DNA of 64,000 nt from Acidovorax sp. NCPPB 3576 (lineage in GTDB: Bacteria; Pseudomonadota; Gammaproteobacteria; Burkholderiales; Burkholderiaceae_C): the NCBI RefSeq assembly GCF_028473605.1, contig NZ_CP097267.1, positions 5,350,206-5,414,205 of the forward strand. The letters run 5' to 3'. The notes under the pieces are model-generated. The model searched no databases. It saw nothing but the letters and a program-made list of their open reading frames with translations, and was not told where the DNA came from. Of this stretch, positions 1 through 8,892 are shown in pieces. Within the stretch, counting starts at the first letter, position 1, and each line of letters begins with the position of its first letter. Both the position numbers and the translations under genes were made by a program.

Positions 1-302
1 TGGCCATCATGGCCAATTCCATTGCTTCTTTCAGCCAGGCGCCGCTGATGGGCATCTTTTATTTGGGCCTGATCATTTCCACCTTGGCGGCGTTTTATGC
101 GGGGTATCTTGTTTTCCGGTGGGCCTTTTTGGTAAAGCCCTTGAGCGGCTGGACCTCCGTGATGGCCTCGATATGGTTGCTGGGGGGAATGATCATCTCG
201 TTCATTGGTGTGGTGGGAATTTACCTCTCCAAGATTTATTCCGAGAGCAAGCAGCGTCCCTATACCATCATCAGGAAAATCTATGCAAGCCAGTCCGAAT
301 AG
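1..302 (+). CDS. GtrB/DPM1-like family 2 glycosyltransferase, C-terminal part (5' end outside window)
   Basis: The reading frame is open from the window edge, so only the last ~100 residues are visible. They hold two strong hydrophobic segments (about GIFYLGLIISTLAAFYAGYL and VMASIWLLGGMIISFIGVVG), then a short basic cytosolic tail with YLSKIYSESKQRPYTIIRKIY. This two-TM tail is characteristic of polyprenyl-phosphate sugar synthases (GtrB/YfdH, ArnC, DPM1 type), which load a sugar onto undecaprenyl phosphate at the inner membrane. The catalytic GT-A domain lies upstream and is not seen, so the sugar cannot be inferred. It is the first gene here of a tightly packed surface-polysaccharide operon; its end overlaps the next gene by 20 bases. 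Confidence 0.8.
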   Translation, partial: AIMANSIASFSQAPLMGIFYLGLIISTLAAFYAGYLVFRWAFLVKPLSGWTSVMASIWLLGGMIISFIGVVGIYLSKIYSESKQRPYTIIRKIYASQSE

Positions 303-918
303 TTTCATGAATGAGGTGGCGGAATACTATTCCGAAAAACTGGCGACGCACGGTGCCACGGCACGGGGCGTGGATTGGAATGGTGCCGAAAGCCAAAATA
401 TTCGGTTCGAGCAGTTGTGCCGCATCATCGATCGGCCTGGCCATTTTTCGTTGAATGATCTCGGCTGTGGTTACGCGGCCCTGCTGGATCATATGCTTGC
501 GAAATATGAGGCGTTCGATTATTTCGGCGTCGATATTTCGAGCGAAATGCTGGCGGCTGCAAAAGAGCGACACGGGGACCGCCCGTTGGCCCAATTCAGG
601 CAAGCCTCTCAACCCGAGGATGTCTGTGATTTCAGCGTGGCCAGCGGTCTCTTCAATGTCAAACTGGGCGTGAGCGTGGAAGACTGGGTGCCCTATTTCA
701 AAAGCACGCTGGATGCCCTCGATCGGTCCAGCCGGATGGGATTTGCGTTCAACTGCCTGACATCTTATTCGGACGAAGATAAGAAACGCGATTACCTCTA
801 TTATGCCGACCCTTGCTGGGTGTTTGATTTTTGCAAGACCCATTACTCGCGCCACGTATCGCTTTTGCATGACTACGGGCTTTATGAATTCACTATTTTG
901 GTGAGGAAATCGGTTTGA
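283..918 (+). CDS. class I SAM-dependent methyltransferase
   Basis: 211 residues. A Rossmann-type motif I (LNDLGCGYAALLDHM) is followed by an acidic motif II (FGVDISSEMLAAAK), the SAM-binding signature of class I methyltransferases. The ATG at 283 is preferred because AGGAAA lies five bases upstream; the ATG at 307 has no Shine-Dalgarno sequence. The gene overlaps the glycosyltransferase upstream and its stop overlaps the next start (TTGA). By position it probably methylates a sugar or glycan intermediate, but the acceptor is unknown. Base composition is lower in G+C than the core genes further right, as for the whole cluster. Confidence 0.75.
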   Translation: MQASPNSFMNEVAEYYSEKLATHGATARGVDWNGAESQNIRFEQLCRIIDRPGHFSLNDLGCGYAALLDHMLAKYEAFDYFGVDISSEMLAAAKERHGDRPLAQFRQASQPEDVCDFSVASGLFNVKLGVSVEDWVPYFKSTLDALDRSSRMGFAFNCLTSYSDEDKKRDYLYYADPCWVFDFCKTHYSRHVSLLHDYGLYEFTILVRKSV

Positions 919-1580
919 AAAAGCAACTCCTGATTTTCGGTGCGGGCGAAATCGCAGAACTTGCCCATTTCTATTTCCAGTCGGACTCCGCCTATGACGT
1001 GGTGGCTTTCGTCGTGGATGCCGCCTATCGAACGAGCGACACGTTCTGCGGTCTTCCCGTCATCACGCTGGAAGAGGCCATGGCCCGATTTCCTCCAACG
1101 GCCTGCGATTTTTTCGTGGCGCTGAGCTACTCAGCGCTGAACGCCATCCGAAAGCAGAAATACCTGGACGCCAAAGCTGCGGGCTATTCCATCGCAAGCT
1201 ATGTCAGTTCCCGCGCCAGTCTTTTGAATGAAGGGCGCGTGGGAGAGAACTGTTTCATCCTGGAGGACAACACGATCCAGCCCTTCGTCAGGATCGAAAA
1301 CAACGTCACTTTGTGGAGTGGGAACCACATCGGGCACCACTCCGTGATCAAAAGCCACACCTTCATCGCCTCGCATGTCGTGGTGTCCGGCGGGGTGACC
1401 ATCGGCGAGCAGTGCTTCATCGGCGTGAATGCCACACTGCGGGATCACATCACGATCGGCGATCGGTGTGTGATCGGTGCCGGGGCGCTCATTCTGTCGG
1501 ACGCGGAACCCGACGGGCTGTATGTCGGCACGGCGACCGAACGGTCCAAGGTGCCCAGCCATCGCTTGAAGAAGATATGA
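915..1580 (+). CDS. NeuD/PglD-type sugar O- or N-acyltransferase (hexapeptide repeat)
   Basis: 221 residues. The N-terminus (KKQLLIFGAGEIAELAHFYF) is the small Rossmann-like domain of the NeuD/PglD family. The C-terminal half shows imperfect hexapeptide repeats (IGHHSVIKSH, GVTIGEQCFIGVNATLRDHITIGDRCVIGAGA), which fold as a left-handed beta-helix and bind acetyl-CoA. The start is a TTG at 915 overlapping the previous stop, with GAGGAAA upstream. PglD relatives N-acetylate 4-amino-4,6-dideoxy sugars. The WecE-type aminotransferase four genes downstream makes exactly that kind of amino sugar, so acylation of its product is a reasonable inference. Confidence 0.75.
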   Translation: MKKQLLIFGAGEIAELAHFYFQSDSAYDVVAFVVDAAYRTSDTFCGLPVITLEEAMARFPPTACDFFVALSYSALNAIRKQKYLDAKAAGYSIASYVSSRASLLNEGRVGENCFILEDNTIQPFVRIENNVTLWSGNHIGHHSVIKSHTFIASHVVVSGGVTIGEQCFIGVNATLRDHITIGDRCVIGAGALILSDAEPDGLYVGTATERSKVPSHRLKKI

Positions 1581-2488
1581 AGGCCTGGAAAAAACGGGGG
1601 CTGGTCTTTTGCCCCGACCAGAATTTCGGCTGGATGCAGACCCATGCCGCCGTCCCCATCGCGGAGCGCATCGAGGGCGACCTCTACCGAATCTATTTCA
1701 GTACGAGAGACGCAGCCAATCGGAGCCGGACCGGCTATGTGGTCATCGATATCCAAAAACCGCAAGCCATCCTGGAGCTTTCTGAAAACCCGGTTCTCGA
1801 CATTGGGGCGCTAGGCACCTTTGACGACAGTGGTGCCATGGCCACCTGGTTGGCGGAATGGAACGGTCAGCGCTATCTGTATTACATCGGCTGGAATCTG
1901 GGCGTGACCGTGCCCTTTCGAAATTCCATCGGCTTGGCAATGGGTTCGCCAACGCGCGACTTCGAGAAAATATACGAAGGCCCCATCGTGGACAGAACGG
2001 TGCGCGAGCCCCATTTCTGCGCCAGTTGCTGCGTGATTCCGGGGGCTGATGTTTGGCGCATGTGGTATTTGTCCTGCACCGGCTGGGAGGTCAGGGACGG
2101 CCGGCCTTCGCACCACTATCACATCAAATATGCCGAGTCCGACGATGGAGTGGATTGGCGCCGAACAGGCCAGGTCGCCATCGATTTTGAGGATTCGCAG
2201 GAATATGCCATTTCACGGCCCTCTGTCCTTTACGAGGGTGGACTTTGGCGCATGTGGTATTCCCACCGGGGCGCGGCTTACAGGATCGGCTATGCAGAAT
2301 CCGAGAATGGCATCGATTGGAGCCGCCGCGATGCGCTCGCGGGCATTTCGGTGTCCGAGACAGGTTGGGATTCCGAAATGATCGAATACCCGCACGTGTT
2401 CCAGCACGATGGCCAAACCTTCATGCTGTACAACGGGAATGGCTACGGGGCGACGGGCGTGGGCCTGGCGGTGCTGGAGTCGCAATGA
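1577..2488 (+). CDS. five-bladed beta-propeller (GH43/GH32-superfamily-like) protein of the polysaccharide cluster
   Basis: 303 residues. The sequence repeats blade-like units: an aromatic/acidic element such as WRMWYLSCTGW, WRMWYSHRG or FMLYNGNGYG, followed by IKYAESDDGVDW or IGYAESENGIDW. This repetition is typical of five-bladed beta-propeller glycosidase-like proteins of the GH43/GH32 superfamily. No signal peptide is seen, so it is probably cytoplasmic. Start ATG overlaps the previous stop (ATGA) and the end overlaps the next start the same way, so it is translationally embedded in the operon. It may modify or transfer a glycan building block; the catalytic acids cannot be assigned by eye. 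Confidence 0.6.
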   Translation: MKAWKKRGLVFCPDQNFGWMQTHAAVPIAERIEGDLYRIYFSTRDAANRSRTGYVVIDIQKPQAILELSENPVLDIGALGTFDDSGAMATWLAEWNGQRYLYYIGWNLGVTVPFRNSIGLAMGSPTRDFEKIYEGPIVDRTVREPHFCASCCVIPGADVWRMWYLSCTGWEVRDGRPSHHYHIKYAESDDGVDWRRTGQVAIDFEDSQEYAISRPSVLYEGGLWRMWYSHRGAAYRIGYAESENGIDWSRRDALAGISVSETGWDSEMIEYPHVFQHDGQTFMLYNGNGYGATGVGLAVLESQ

Positions 2489-2862
2489 ATATCAAGATGA
2501 CCCATTATCTGTATCTGGCTGCCACCATATTTTTCACGGTGTATGGCCAGTTGGTGTTGAAGTGGCGGATGAATCAAATCTCCGGCATGCCTACCGAGTT
2601 CTTCGAAAAGATCAGGTTCCTGGTTTTCCTGATTTTCGACCCTTGGGTATTTTCTGGATTTTTTGCCGCTTTTCTGGCGTCCCTGGCATGGATGGCGGCG
2701 ATTTCCAAGCTGGAATTGAGCCACGCGTATCCATTCATGAGCCTGAACTTCGTCATCGTGCTGGTTCTGAGCGGATGGATTTTGCACGAGCCGATTACTT
2801 TTCAAAAATCGCTGGGCGTCGCTTTCATCGTGATCGGGACCATCATCGTGGCACGCGTTTAA
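2485..2862 (+). CDS. small EamA/ArnE-like four-TM membrane protein
   Basis: 125 residues with four hydrophobic segments: an N-terminal one (YLYLAATIFFTVYGQLVLKW), a second after FDPWVFSGF, a third (YPFMSLNFVIVLVLSGWIL) and a C-terminal one (SLGVAFIVIGTIIVARV). Motifs such as GQLVLKW and SLGVAFIVIG are those of half-length drug/metabolite transporters of the ArnE/ArnF type, which flip undecaprenyl-linked amino sugars across the inner membrane. A role in flipping a lipid-linked sugar made by the partial glycosyltransferase at the left edge is plausible but inferred. ATG overlaps the preceding stop (ATGA). Confidence 0.65.
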   Translation: MNIKMTHYLYLAATIFFTVYGQLVLKWRMNQISGMPTEFFEKIRFLVFLIFDPWVFSGFFAAFLASLAWMAAISKLELSHAYPFMSLNFVIVLVLSGWILHEPITFQKSLGVAFIVIGTIIVARV

Positions 2863-2881
2863 CGGCTCCCTCGCCCAATGA

Positions 2882-4048
2882 ATGAATATGCAGACCAAAG
2901 AGGCCGATTTGAACGCTGAGAAAATCCCCTTCAATCGCCCCTTCATGACGGGCAAGGAATTGCAATACATCGCGCAAGCCAATGGCCTGCATGCGCTGGC
3001 CGGCGATGGCACCTTCACCAAGAAATGCCATGGCTGGCTGGAGCACCAATGCGGTTGCAAAAAGGCTTTGTTGACGCATTCCTGCACGGCGGCTTTGGAA
3101 ATGGCCGCGCTGCTGATCCATATCCAGCCGGGGGACGAAGTGATCATGCCCTCGTACACGTTCGTATCGACGGCGAATGCCTTCGTGCTGCGGGGTGCGG
3201 TTCCGGTGTTCGTCGATATCCGCGAAGACACGCTGAACATCGATGAAACGCTGATCGAAAGCGCCATCACCTCGCGCACGCGTGCGATCGTTCCCGTGCA
3301 TTACGCGGGGGTGTCGTGCGAGATGGATGCCATCATGGCCATTGCACGCCGGCACGGAATCAAGGTCGTGGAGGATGCGGCCCAAGGGGTCATGTCTTTC
3401 TACAAAGGCCGAGCGTTGGGCAGCATTGGCGATCTGGGCGCGTTCAGCTTTCATGAAACCAAGAACGTCATTTCCGGCGAGGGCGGTGCGCTGATCGTGA
3501 ACGATCCCGACTTGGCGGTACTGGCCGAAGTGATTCGCGAAAAAGGCACCGATCGCAGCCGTTTCTTTCGCGGCGAGGTGGACAAATACACTTGGCAGGA
3601 AGTCGGGTCGTCGTTTCTCCCCGGGGAGTTGATTGCCGCGTTTCTATGGGCGCAACTGGAAGAGGCGCAGGCCATTACCGAACGCCGCCTGGCGATATGG
3701 GATCAATACCATGCCCTGCTCGCGCCGATGGAGGCCCAGGGCCTGCTGCGCCGGCCCATCATTCCGGCGGAGTGCCAGCACAACGCGCACATGTACTACG
3801 TCCTGCTGCCGGAGGATGCGAACCGTGCAGAGGTCATGGCTTCGTTGAAGCGGGATGGCATCAGTTCGGTTTTTCACTATGTGCCGTTGCACTCGGCCCC
3901 CGCAGGTTTGCGGTACGGCAAGTCCCATGGCCCGCTGGCGGTCACGCAACGGCAATCGGAGCGTTTGATTCGATTGCCACTGTGGGTGGGTCTCACTGAC
4001 GATCAGCAGTCCCGCATCGTGGACTCCCTGAACCGGGCACTTTCGTGA
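2882..4048 (+). CDS. wecE: dTDP-4-amino-4,6-dideoxygalactose transaminase (WecE/RffA type)
   Basis: 388 residues, the normal length. This is a DegT/DnrJ/EryC1/StrS-type PLP enzyme. The start PFNRPFMTGKELQYI, the EDAAQG motif (Asp165) and the PLP-lysine motif FSFHETKNVISGEGG (Lys194) are those of WecE/RffA. The enzyme transaminates dTDP-4-keto-6-deoxyglucose with glutamate to give dTDP-4-amino-4,6-dideoxygalactose (Fuc4N), a precursor of enterobacterial common antigen and some O-antigens. It ends the polysaccharide operon; a convergent LysR gene begins 76 bases downstream, and no clear terminator is seen between them. Confidence 0.85.
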   Translation: MNMQTKEADLNAEKIPFNRPFMTGKELQYIAQANGLHALAGDGTFTKKCHGWLEHQCGCKKALLTHSCTAALEMAALLIHIQPGDEVIMPSYTFVSTANAFVLRGAVPVFVDIREDTLNIDETLIESAITSRTRAIVPVHYAGVSCEMDAIMAIARRHGIKVVEDAAQGVMSFYKGRALGSIGDLGAFSFHETKNVISGEGGALIVNDPDLAVLAEVIREKGTDRSRFFRGEVDKYTWQEVGSSFLPGELIAAFLWAQLEEAQAITERRLAIWDQYHALLAPMEAQGLLRRPIIPAECQHNAHMYYVLLPEDANRAEVMASLKRDGISSVFHYVPLHSAPAGLRYGKSHGPLAVTQRQSERLIRLPLWVGLTDDQQSRIVDSLNRALS

Positions 4049-4123
4049 CCGGATTCTGAGAGGCCCTGCGGCCAGCCACGCCGAGGCCGATGCCGCGAGG
4101 GGCTTCCCGGACGACCGCCTCTC

Positions 4124-5131
4124 TCAACGCCGGGCGTGCGCACCCACCAGACACCGCTGAAACGCCTGCGCCGCCCTCGGCGGCTCGGGCGAGCGCCGCA
4201 GCAGGCTCACGAACTGGCAGTCGTAGCGCAGCGCCTCGGGCCGCACGGCCTGCAGGCGGCCGCGGCGCTCGAAGGCTTCGGCGTAGTGATCGGGCAAAAA
4301 TCCCAGGTAGCGGCCCGAGAGCACCAGCGTGGCGATGGATTCCTGGTCGAACCCCGTGGCCGCTCGCGTGAGGCGGGCCTGGTGGCTCAGTTCCATGTTG
4401 GGCGAGTGGTAGCCCAGGCCGGCGAACGGGTGGGTGCGCACGGCGTCCCAGTCGAGCGCCGAGTGGTCTGCCCCGAACAGCGGGTGGCCCGCGCCGCAGT
4501 ACAGCAGCATGGTCTCGCCGAACAGGTCGGTGTACAGCAGGCTTTGCGAAGCACGGTGGGCGGGAATGATGCCCACCTGGTAGGTGCCGTCGATCACGCC
4601 GCGCTCGATGGCGTTGATCGAGCCCACGTGCATTTGCAGGTGCACGTCCGGCGCCTGGGCGGTGAAGGCGGCGATGGCCTCGCCGATGCGCGCGGCCGGG
4701 TTGCTGGCGGTCTTGTCGAAGACGGCCACGGCCAGTTGCCCGCCCATGCGCGAGTGGATGCCGTCCACGCTGTCGCGAAAGCCCTGCACGGCGGCCAGCA
4801 GGCGCAGGGTTTCGTCGTACACGCGCTGGCCTTCCGGGGTGAGCGCGAAGCCCGCGCGGCCTCGCCGGCACAGGGTCATGCCCAGACGGGTTTCGAGGTC
4901 CTTCACGTGCCGGCTGACCGTGCTGGTGCCGATGTTCAGCTCCAGTTCGGCCGCAGCCATGCCGCCGCAATCGACCACGCTCTTGAAGACCTGCAGCAGG
5001 CGCAGGTCCATGTCGCTCAGCTGGCCGAGCACGGCGCGTTCGCGCGCGGCCTGGGTCGTGGGCGGCAGCGAGGATGACGCAGGGGATGGGGGCAGGGAAT
5101 CGCTGGGCACGGTGGGTGGCTTTACTTGCAT
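4124..5131 (-). CDS. LysR-family transcriptional regulator
   Basis: 335 residues. A disordered Ser/Pro-rich start of about 38 residues precedes the winged helix (MDLRLLQVFKSVVDCGG, then TSTVSRHVKDLETRLG as recognition helix), followed by a two-lobe effector domain. The true start could instead be the Met of MDLRLLQV, which would remove the unusual N-terminal tail. The gene is divergent from the beta-alanine transaminase, with 132 bases between them, so it most likely controls the bauA-mmsA pair. The effector (possibly beta-alanine or a semialdehyde) is inferred from context only. Confidence 0.85.
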   Translation of the reverse strand: MQVKPPTVPSDSLPPSPASSSLPPTTQAARERAVLGQLSDMDLRLLQVFKSVVDCGGMAAAELELNIGTSTVSRHVKDLETRLGMTLCRRGRAGFALTPEGQRVYDETLRLLAAVQGFRDSVDGIHSRMGGQLAVAVFDKTASNPAARIGEAIAAFTAQAPDVHLQMHVGSINAIERGVIDGTYQVGIIPAHRASQSLLYTDLFGETMLLYCGAGHPLFGADHSALDWDAVRTHPFAGLGYHSPNMELSHQARLTRAATGFDQESIATLVLSGRYLGFLPDHYAEAFERRGRLQAVRPEALRYDCQFVSLLRRSPEPPRAAQAFQRCLVGAHARR

Positions 5132-5263
5132 GAATCGTCAAGTAAACATTGATATTTGTCCATTGGAGGGATTATCGGCCGCCGGAACAATGGGGCCACC
5201 TGCCCGCTGCGCTGGCCGCAGCGCCTCGCGCTCCTCCCCCTTTTTCTTGTGATTGGACCGACC

Positions 5264-6625
5264 ATGAGCTTCACCGTCCTCGACTCCGCCTCCGAAGCCA
5301 CCGCGCCGCGCATGGACGCGGCCTGGCTGGATGCGCACTGGATGCCCTTCACCGCCAACCGGCAGTTCAAGGCCGCGCCGCGCATGATCGTCTCGGGCCA
5401 GGGGGCCTACTACACCGATTCCGAAGGCCGCAAGATCTTCGACGGCCTCTCGGGCCTGTGGTGCGCGGGGCTGGGCCATGGCCGCAAGGACATTGCCGAG
5501 GCGATCGGCAAGGCGGCCGCCACGCTCGACTACTCGCCGGCCTTCCAGTTCGGCCACCCGGCGTCGTTCGCGCTGGCCAACAAGATCAAGGAGCTCACGC
5601 CCGCGGGGCTCGACTACGTGTTCTTCACCGGCTCGGGCTCGGAGTCGGCCGACACGTCGCTCAAGATGGCGCGCGCGTATTGGCGCGCCAAGGGGCAGGG
5701 CAGCAAGACGCGCCTGATCGGCCGCGAGAAGGGCTACCACGGCGTGAACTTCGGCGGCATCTCGGTGGGCGGCATGGTGGGCAACCGCAAGACCTTCGGT
5801 CAGGGCGTGGAAGCGGATCACCTGCCGCACACGCAGCCGGCGATGGGCTCGTTCGTTCGTGGCATGGCCGAGGACGGCGGCCGGGCGCTGGCCGACAAGC
5901 TGCTGGATGTGATCGCGCTGCACGACGCCTCCAACATCGCGGCGGTGATCATGGAGCCGTTCTCAGGTTCGGCCGGCGTGGTGATTCCGCCCAAGGGCTA
6001 TCTGGAGCGCATCCGCGAGATCTGCACGCAGAACAACATCCTGCTGATCTTCGACGAGGTCATCACCGGCTTCGGCCGCTGCGGCGCCTGGACGGGCTCG
6101 GAAGCCTTCGGCGTGACGCCCGACATCCTCAACTTCGCCAAGCAGGTGACCAACGGCGCGCAGCCGCTGGGCGGCGTGGTGGCCAGCAAGGACATCTACG
6201 ACACTTTCATGGCGCAGGGCGGGCCCGAGTACATGCTCGAATTCCCGCACGGCTACACCTACTCGGCCCACCCCGTGGCTTGCGCGGCCGGCCTGGCGGT
6301 GCTGGACATTCTGCAGAAGGAAGACATGCCCGGCCGCGCCAAGGCGCTGGCGCCGTACTTCGAGCAGGCGGTGCACAGCCTCCAGGGCGCGCAGCACGTG
6401 CTGGACATCCGCAACTACGGCCTGGCCGCGGGCTTCACCATCGCGCCGCTGCCGGGCGAGCCGGCCCGCCGGCCCTACGAGATCGCCATGAACTGCTGGA
6501 AGAAGGGCTTTTACGTGCGCTACGGCGGCGACACGATCCAGTTGGCGCCGCCGTTCATCAGCGAGCGCGCCGAGATCGACCGGCTGGTGAGCGCCCTGGG
6601 CGATGCGCTGGCCGAGACGGCTTGA
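5264..6625 (+). CDS. bauA: beta-alanine:pyruvate transaminase (class III PLP aminotransferase)
   Basis: 453 residues, full length. WMPFTANRQFKAAPR at the start is typical of omega-amino acid:pyruvate aminotransferases. FDEVITGFGR is the class III PLP-ring motif and the Schiff-base lysine is Lys293 (ILNFAKQVTNGAQPLGG). The reaction is beta-alanine + pyruvate to malonate semialdehyde + alanine. The next gene is a CoA-acylating semialdehyde dehydrogenase that would convert malonate semialdehyde to acetyl-CoA, so together they form a beta-alanine catabolic route. I chose ATG 5264 because the frame upstream encodes nothing resembling the family. Related omega-amino acids may also be substrates. 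Confidence 0.88.
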   Translation: MSFTVLDSASEATAPRMDAAWLDAHWMPFTANRQFKAAPRMIVSGQGAYYTDSEGRKIFDGLSGLWCAGLGHGRKDIAEAIGKAAATLDYSPAFQFGHPASFALANKIKELTPAGLDYVFFTGSGSESADTSLKMARAYWRAKGQGSKTRLIGREKGYHGVNFGGISVGGMVGNRKTFGQGVEADHLPHTQPAMGSFVRGMAEDGGRALADKLLDVIALHDASNIAAVIMEPFSGSAGVVIPPKGYLERIREICTQNNILLIFDEVITGFGRCGAWTGSEAFGVTPDILNFAKQVTNGAQPLGGVVASKDIYDTFMAQGGPEYMLEFPHGYTYSAHPVACAAGLAVLDILQKEDMPGRAKALAPYFEQAVHSLQGAQHVLDIRNYGLAAGFTIAPLPGEPARRPYEIAMNCWKKGFYVRYGGDTIQLAPPFISERAEIDRLVSALGDALAETA

Positions 6626-6642
6626 GCCTCGTTGCCAGCGTT

Positions 6643-6698
6643 TGCTATTGATTTTGTAGCTGTATGCCCTAGTGGAATATGCACTGGGGGCACTTTTT
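6643..6698 (+). repeat. dispersed AT-rich repeat, copy A
   Basis: GCTATTGATTTTGTAGCT, then TGCCCTAGTG and TGCACTGG, in the gap between bauA and mmsA. It matches copies at 28531, 36470, 42671 and 47810. The consensus is GCTATT-(5 nt)-AATAGC, then CRCCCTAGTG, then TTGCGCTGGAGCC. The core is a short inverted repeat. Its AT content stands out from the flanking DNA. Confidence 0.75.
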
Positions 6699-6716
6699 AC
6701 CCTGAACTCCATTCCC

Positions 6717-8243
6717 ATGCACCAAGACCAGAACGTCACCGCCACCATCGGCCACCTGATCGACGGCCAGATCGTGGCCGACACCGCCCGCACGCAGCCC
6801 GTGTTCAACCCGGCCACGGGCCAGTCGTCCACCAGCGTGGCGCTGGCCTCGCAGGCCACGGTGGAGCGGGCCATCGCCTCGGCCGAAGCGGCCTTTCCGG
6901 CCTGGCGCAACACTCCGCCTTTGAAGCGCGCCCGCGTGATGTCCAGGCTCAAGGTGCTGCTGGAAGAGCACGCCGATGAAATCGCCGCCCTGATCACCGC
7001 CGAGCACGGCAAGGTACTGAGCGATGCGCACGGCGAGCTGCAGCGCGGCATCGAGAACGTGGAATACGCCAGCTACGCGCCCGAGCTGCTCAAGGGCGAG
7101 CACAGCCGCAACGTGGGCCCGAACATCGACTCGTGGAGCGAGTTCCAGGCGCTGGGCGTCACCGCCGGTATCACGCCGTTCAACTTTCCGGCCATGGTGC
7201 CGCTGTGGATGTGGCCCATGGCCATCGCCTGCGGCAACACCTTCGTGCTGAAACCGTCCGAGCGCGACCCGAGCAGCACGCTGTTCATCGCCCAGCTGGC
7301 GCTGCAAGCCGGCCTGCCGCCCGGCGTGCTGAACGTGGTCAACGGCGACAAGACGGCGGTGGACACGCTGCTGCGCGACCCGCGCGTGAAGGCGGTGAGC
7401 TTCGTCGGCTCCACGCCGATCGCGGAATACATCTATTCGGAAGGCTGCAAGCATGGCAAGCGCGTGCAGGCCCTGGGCGGTGCCAAGAACCATGCGGTGC
7501 TCATGCCCGATGCCGACGTGGACAACGCCGTGAGCGCCCTGATGGGCGCGGCGTATGGGTCGTGCGGCGAGCGATGCATGGCGATCCCGCTGCTGGTGGC
7601 GGTGGGCGATGCGGTGGGCGACGCGGTCATCGCCGGCCTGAAGACCGAGATCGCCAAGATGAAGGTCGGCCCCGGCACCCAGACCGACAACGGCGGCAAC
7701 GACATGGGCCCGCTGGTCACGCAAGCGCACTTCGAGCGGGTGTTGGCCTATGTGGACAGCGGCGTGGCCGAAGGCGCCACGCTGGTGGTCGATGGCCGTG
7801 GCATGAAGGTGACGGGCCATGAGGCGGGCTACTTCCTGGGCGCCTGCCTGTTCGACCACGTGAAGCCCGGCATGAAGATCTACCAGGAAGAGATCTTCGG
7901 CCCCGTGCTGGGCGTGGTGCGCGTGAAGACGCTGCAGGAGGCCATGCAGTTCATCAACGACCACGAATACGGCAACGGCACCTGCATCTTCACGCGCGAC
8001 GGCGAGGCGGCCCGCTATTTCACCGACCACATCCAGGTCGGCATGGTCGGCGTGAACGTGCCGCTGCCCGTGCCCGTGGCCTACCACTCGTTCGGCGGCT
8101 GGAAGCGCAGCCTGTTCGGCGACCTGCATGCCTACGGCCCCGACGCCGTGCGCTTTTACACCAAGCGCAAGACCATCACGCAGCGCTGGCCCTCGGCCGG
8201 CGTGCGCGAAGGCGCGGTGTTCGCCTTCCCGAGCAGCCGATGA
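6717..8243 (+). CDS. mmsA: CoA-acylating methylmalonate-semialdehyde dehydrogenase
   Basis: 508 residues, normal length. It is an ALDH-superfamily protein with the MmsA signature around the nucleophile (SCGERCMAI, catalytic Cys287), the nucleotide-binding stretch [15 protein letters not shown] and the C-terminal [18 protein letters not shown]. The enzyme oxidises (methyl)malonate semialdehyde to acetyl-CoA or propionyl-CoA with NAD+ and CoA. Directly downstream of bauA, it completes beta-alanine degradation and may also serve valine or inositol catabolism. Start at ATG 6717 matches the family N-terminus ([10 protein letters not shown]); upstream in-frame codons lie in repeat DNA and are not coding. 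Confidence 0.9.
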   Translation: MHQDQNVTATIGHLIDGQIVADTARTQPVFNPATGQSSTSVALASQATVERAIASAEAAFPAWRNTPPLKRARVMSRLKVLLEEHADEIAALITAEHGKVLSDAHGELQRGIENVEYASYAPELLKGEHSRNVGPNIDSWSEFQALGVTAGITPFNFPAMVPLWMWPMAIACGNTFVLKPSERDPSSTLFIAQLALQAGLPPGVLNVVNGDKTAVDTLLRDPRVKAVSFVGSTPIAEYIYSEGCKHGKRVQALGGAKNHAVLMPDADVDNAVSALMGAAYGSCGERCMAIPLLVAVGDAVGDAVIAGLKTEIAKMKVGPGTQTDNGGNDMGPLVTQAHFERVLAYVDSGVAEGATLVVDGRGMKVTGHEAGYFLGACLFDHVKPGMKIYQEEIFGPVLGVVRVKTLQEAMQFINDHEYGNGTCIFTRDGEAARYFTDHIQVGMVGVNVPLPVPVAYHSFGGWKRSLFGDLHAYGPDAVRFYTKRKTITQRWPSAGVREGAVFAFPSSR

Positions 8244-8254
8244 AGAAAACCGCA

Positions 8255-8286
8255 GCGGCCCGGGGCGCGCAAGGCGCCCGGGCCGC
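8255..8286. terminator. hairpin between convergent mmsA and OmpA-like gene
   Basis: GCGGCCCGGG and CCCGGGCCGC form a ten-base-pair stem with a short loop, in the gap between convergent stops. On the minus strand it is followed a few bases on by GGTTTTC. It probably ends both transcripts, although neither U-tract is long. Confidence 0.55.
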
Positions 8287-8349
8287 GGGGTGACCGACCT
8301 GCCGGGCGATCCCGGCTCAGGCAAAGGGTGTGCGCCGTAGCGCGCGCGA

Positions 8350-8817
8350 TCAGCGCGGCAGCACGGTCACCGCGTTGCGGGCCTGGTCGGTGCTGAACAT
8401 CACGCGCAGGTTCTTCGCCGGCACGCCGCGCGACACCAGTTCCTTGCGCACGGCCAGGGCACGGGCCAGGGCGACCTCGCGGGCGTTCTTGGCGGTCTTG
8501 CGGTCGGCGTAGCCCTTGATCTCCCAGCGCTGGTTGCCGGCCTTGTCGGCGGTCAGGATATCGAGCAGCGCGGGCGTGTCGGCCGGCAGTTCGGTCTCCA
8601 GGCCCGAGAACTCGGCCACGGTGCCGTCTTCGGGAATGCGCAGCGGCTCGGGTTCGGGGGCTGGCGGGGGAGCGACAGGCGCCGGGGCAGGCGCTGCGGC
8701 CGCCTGGGCCGATGCGTCCGCAGCCGCCGTTTTGGCTTCGGTATTGGACGTGTTGGCGCAGCCGCCCAGGAGCGCGGCGCTGAAAAGAAGACCCAGAAGT
8801 TTGCTGTGAGAGGCCAT
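8350..8817 (-). CDS. OmpA-family C-terminal-domain lipoprotein
   Basis: 155 residues. A lipoprotein signal peptide ends in the lipobox LLGGC (LGLLFSAALLGGCANTSN), followed by an Ala/Pro-rich linker. The C-terminal domain has a degenerate OmpA/Pal peptidoglycan-binding pattern (WEIKGYADRKTAKNAREVALARALAVRKELVSRG). It would anchor in the outer membrane facing the periplasm and bind peptidoglycan. ATG 8817 is chosen because AGGTGA lies five bases upstream; a GTG three codons earlier is less likely. The domain is shorter than in Pal, so peptidoglycan binding is probable rather than certain. The amidase/immunity pair follows upstream on the same strand. Confidence 0.75.
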   Translation of the reverse strand: MASHSKLLGLLFSAALLGGCANTSNTEAKTAAADASAQAAAAPAPAPVAPPPAPEPEPLRIPEDGTVAEFSGLETELPADTPALLDILTADKAGNQRWEIKGYADRKTAKNAREVALARALAVRKELVSRGVPAKNLRVMFSTDQARNAVTVLPR

Positions 8818-8892
8818 GAAGATCACCTGTTGCTGTGAATGAAAAAACGGATCGGGGGGAAGGGCCGGGCGGGGTTGCTGGCGGCGAAGGGC

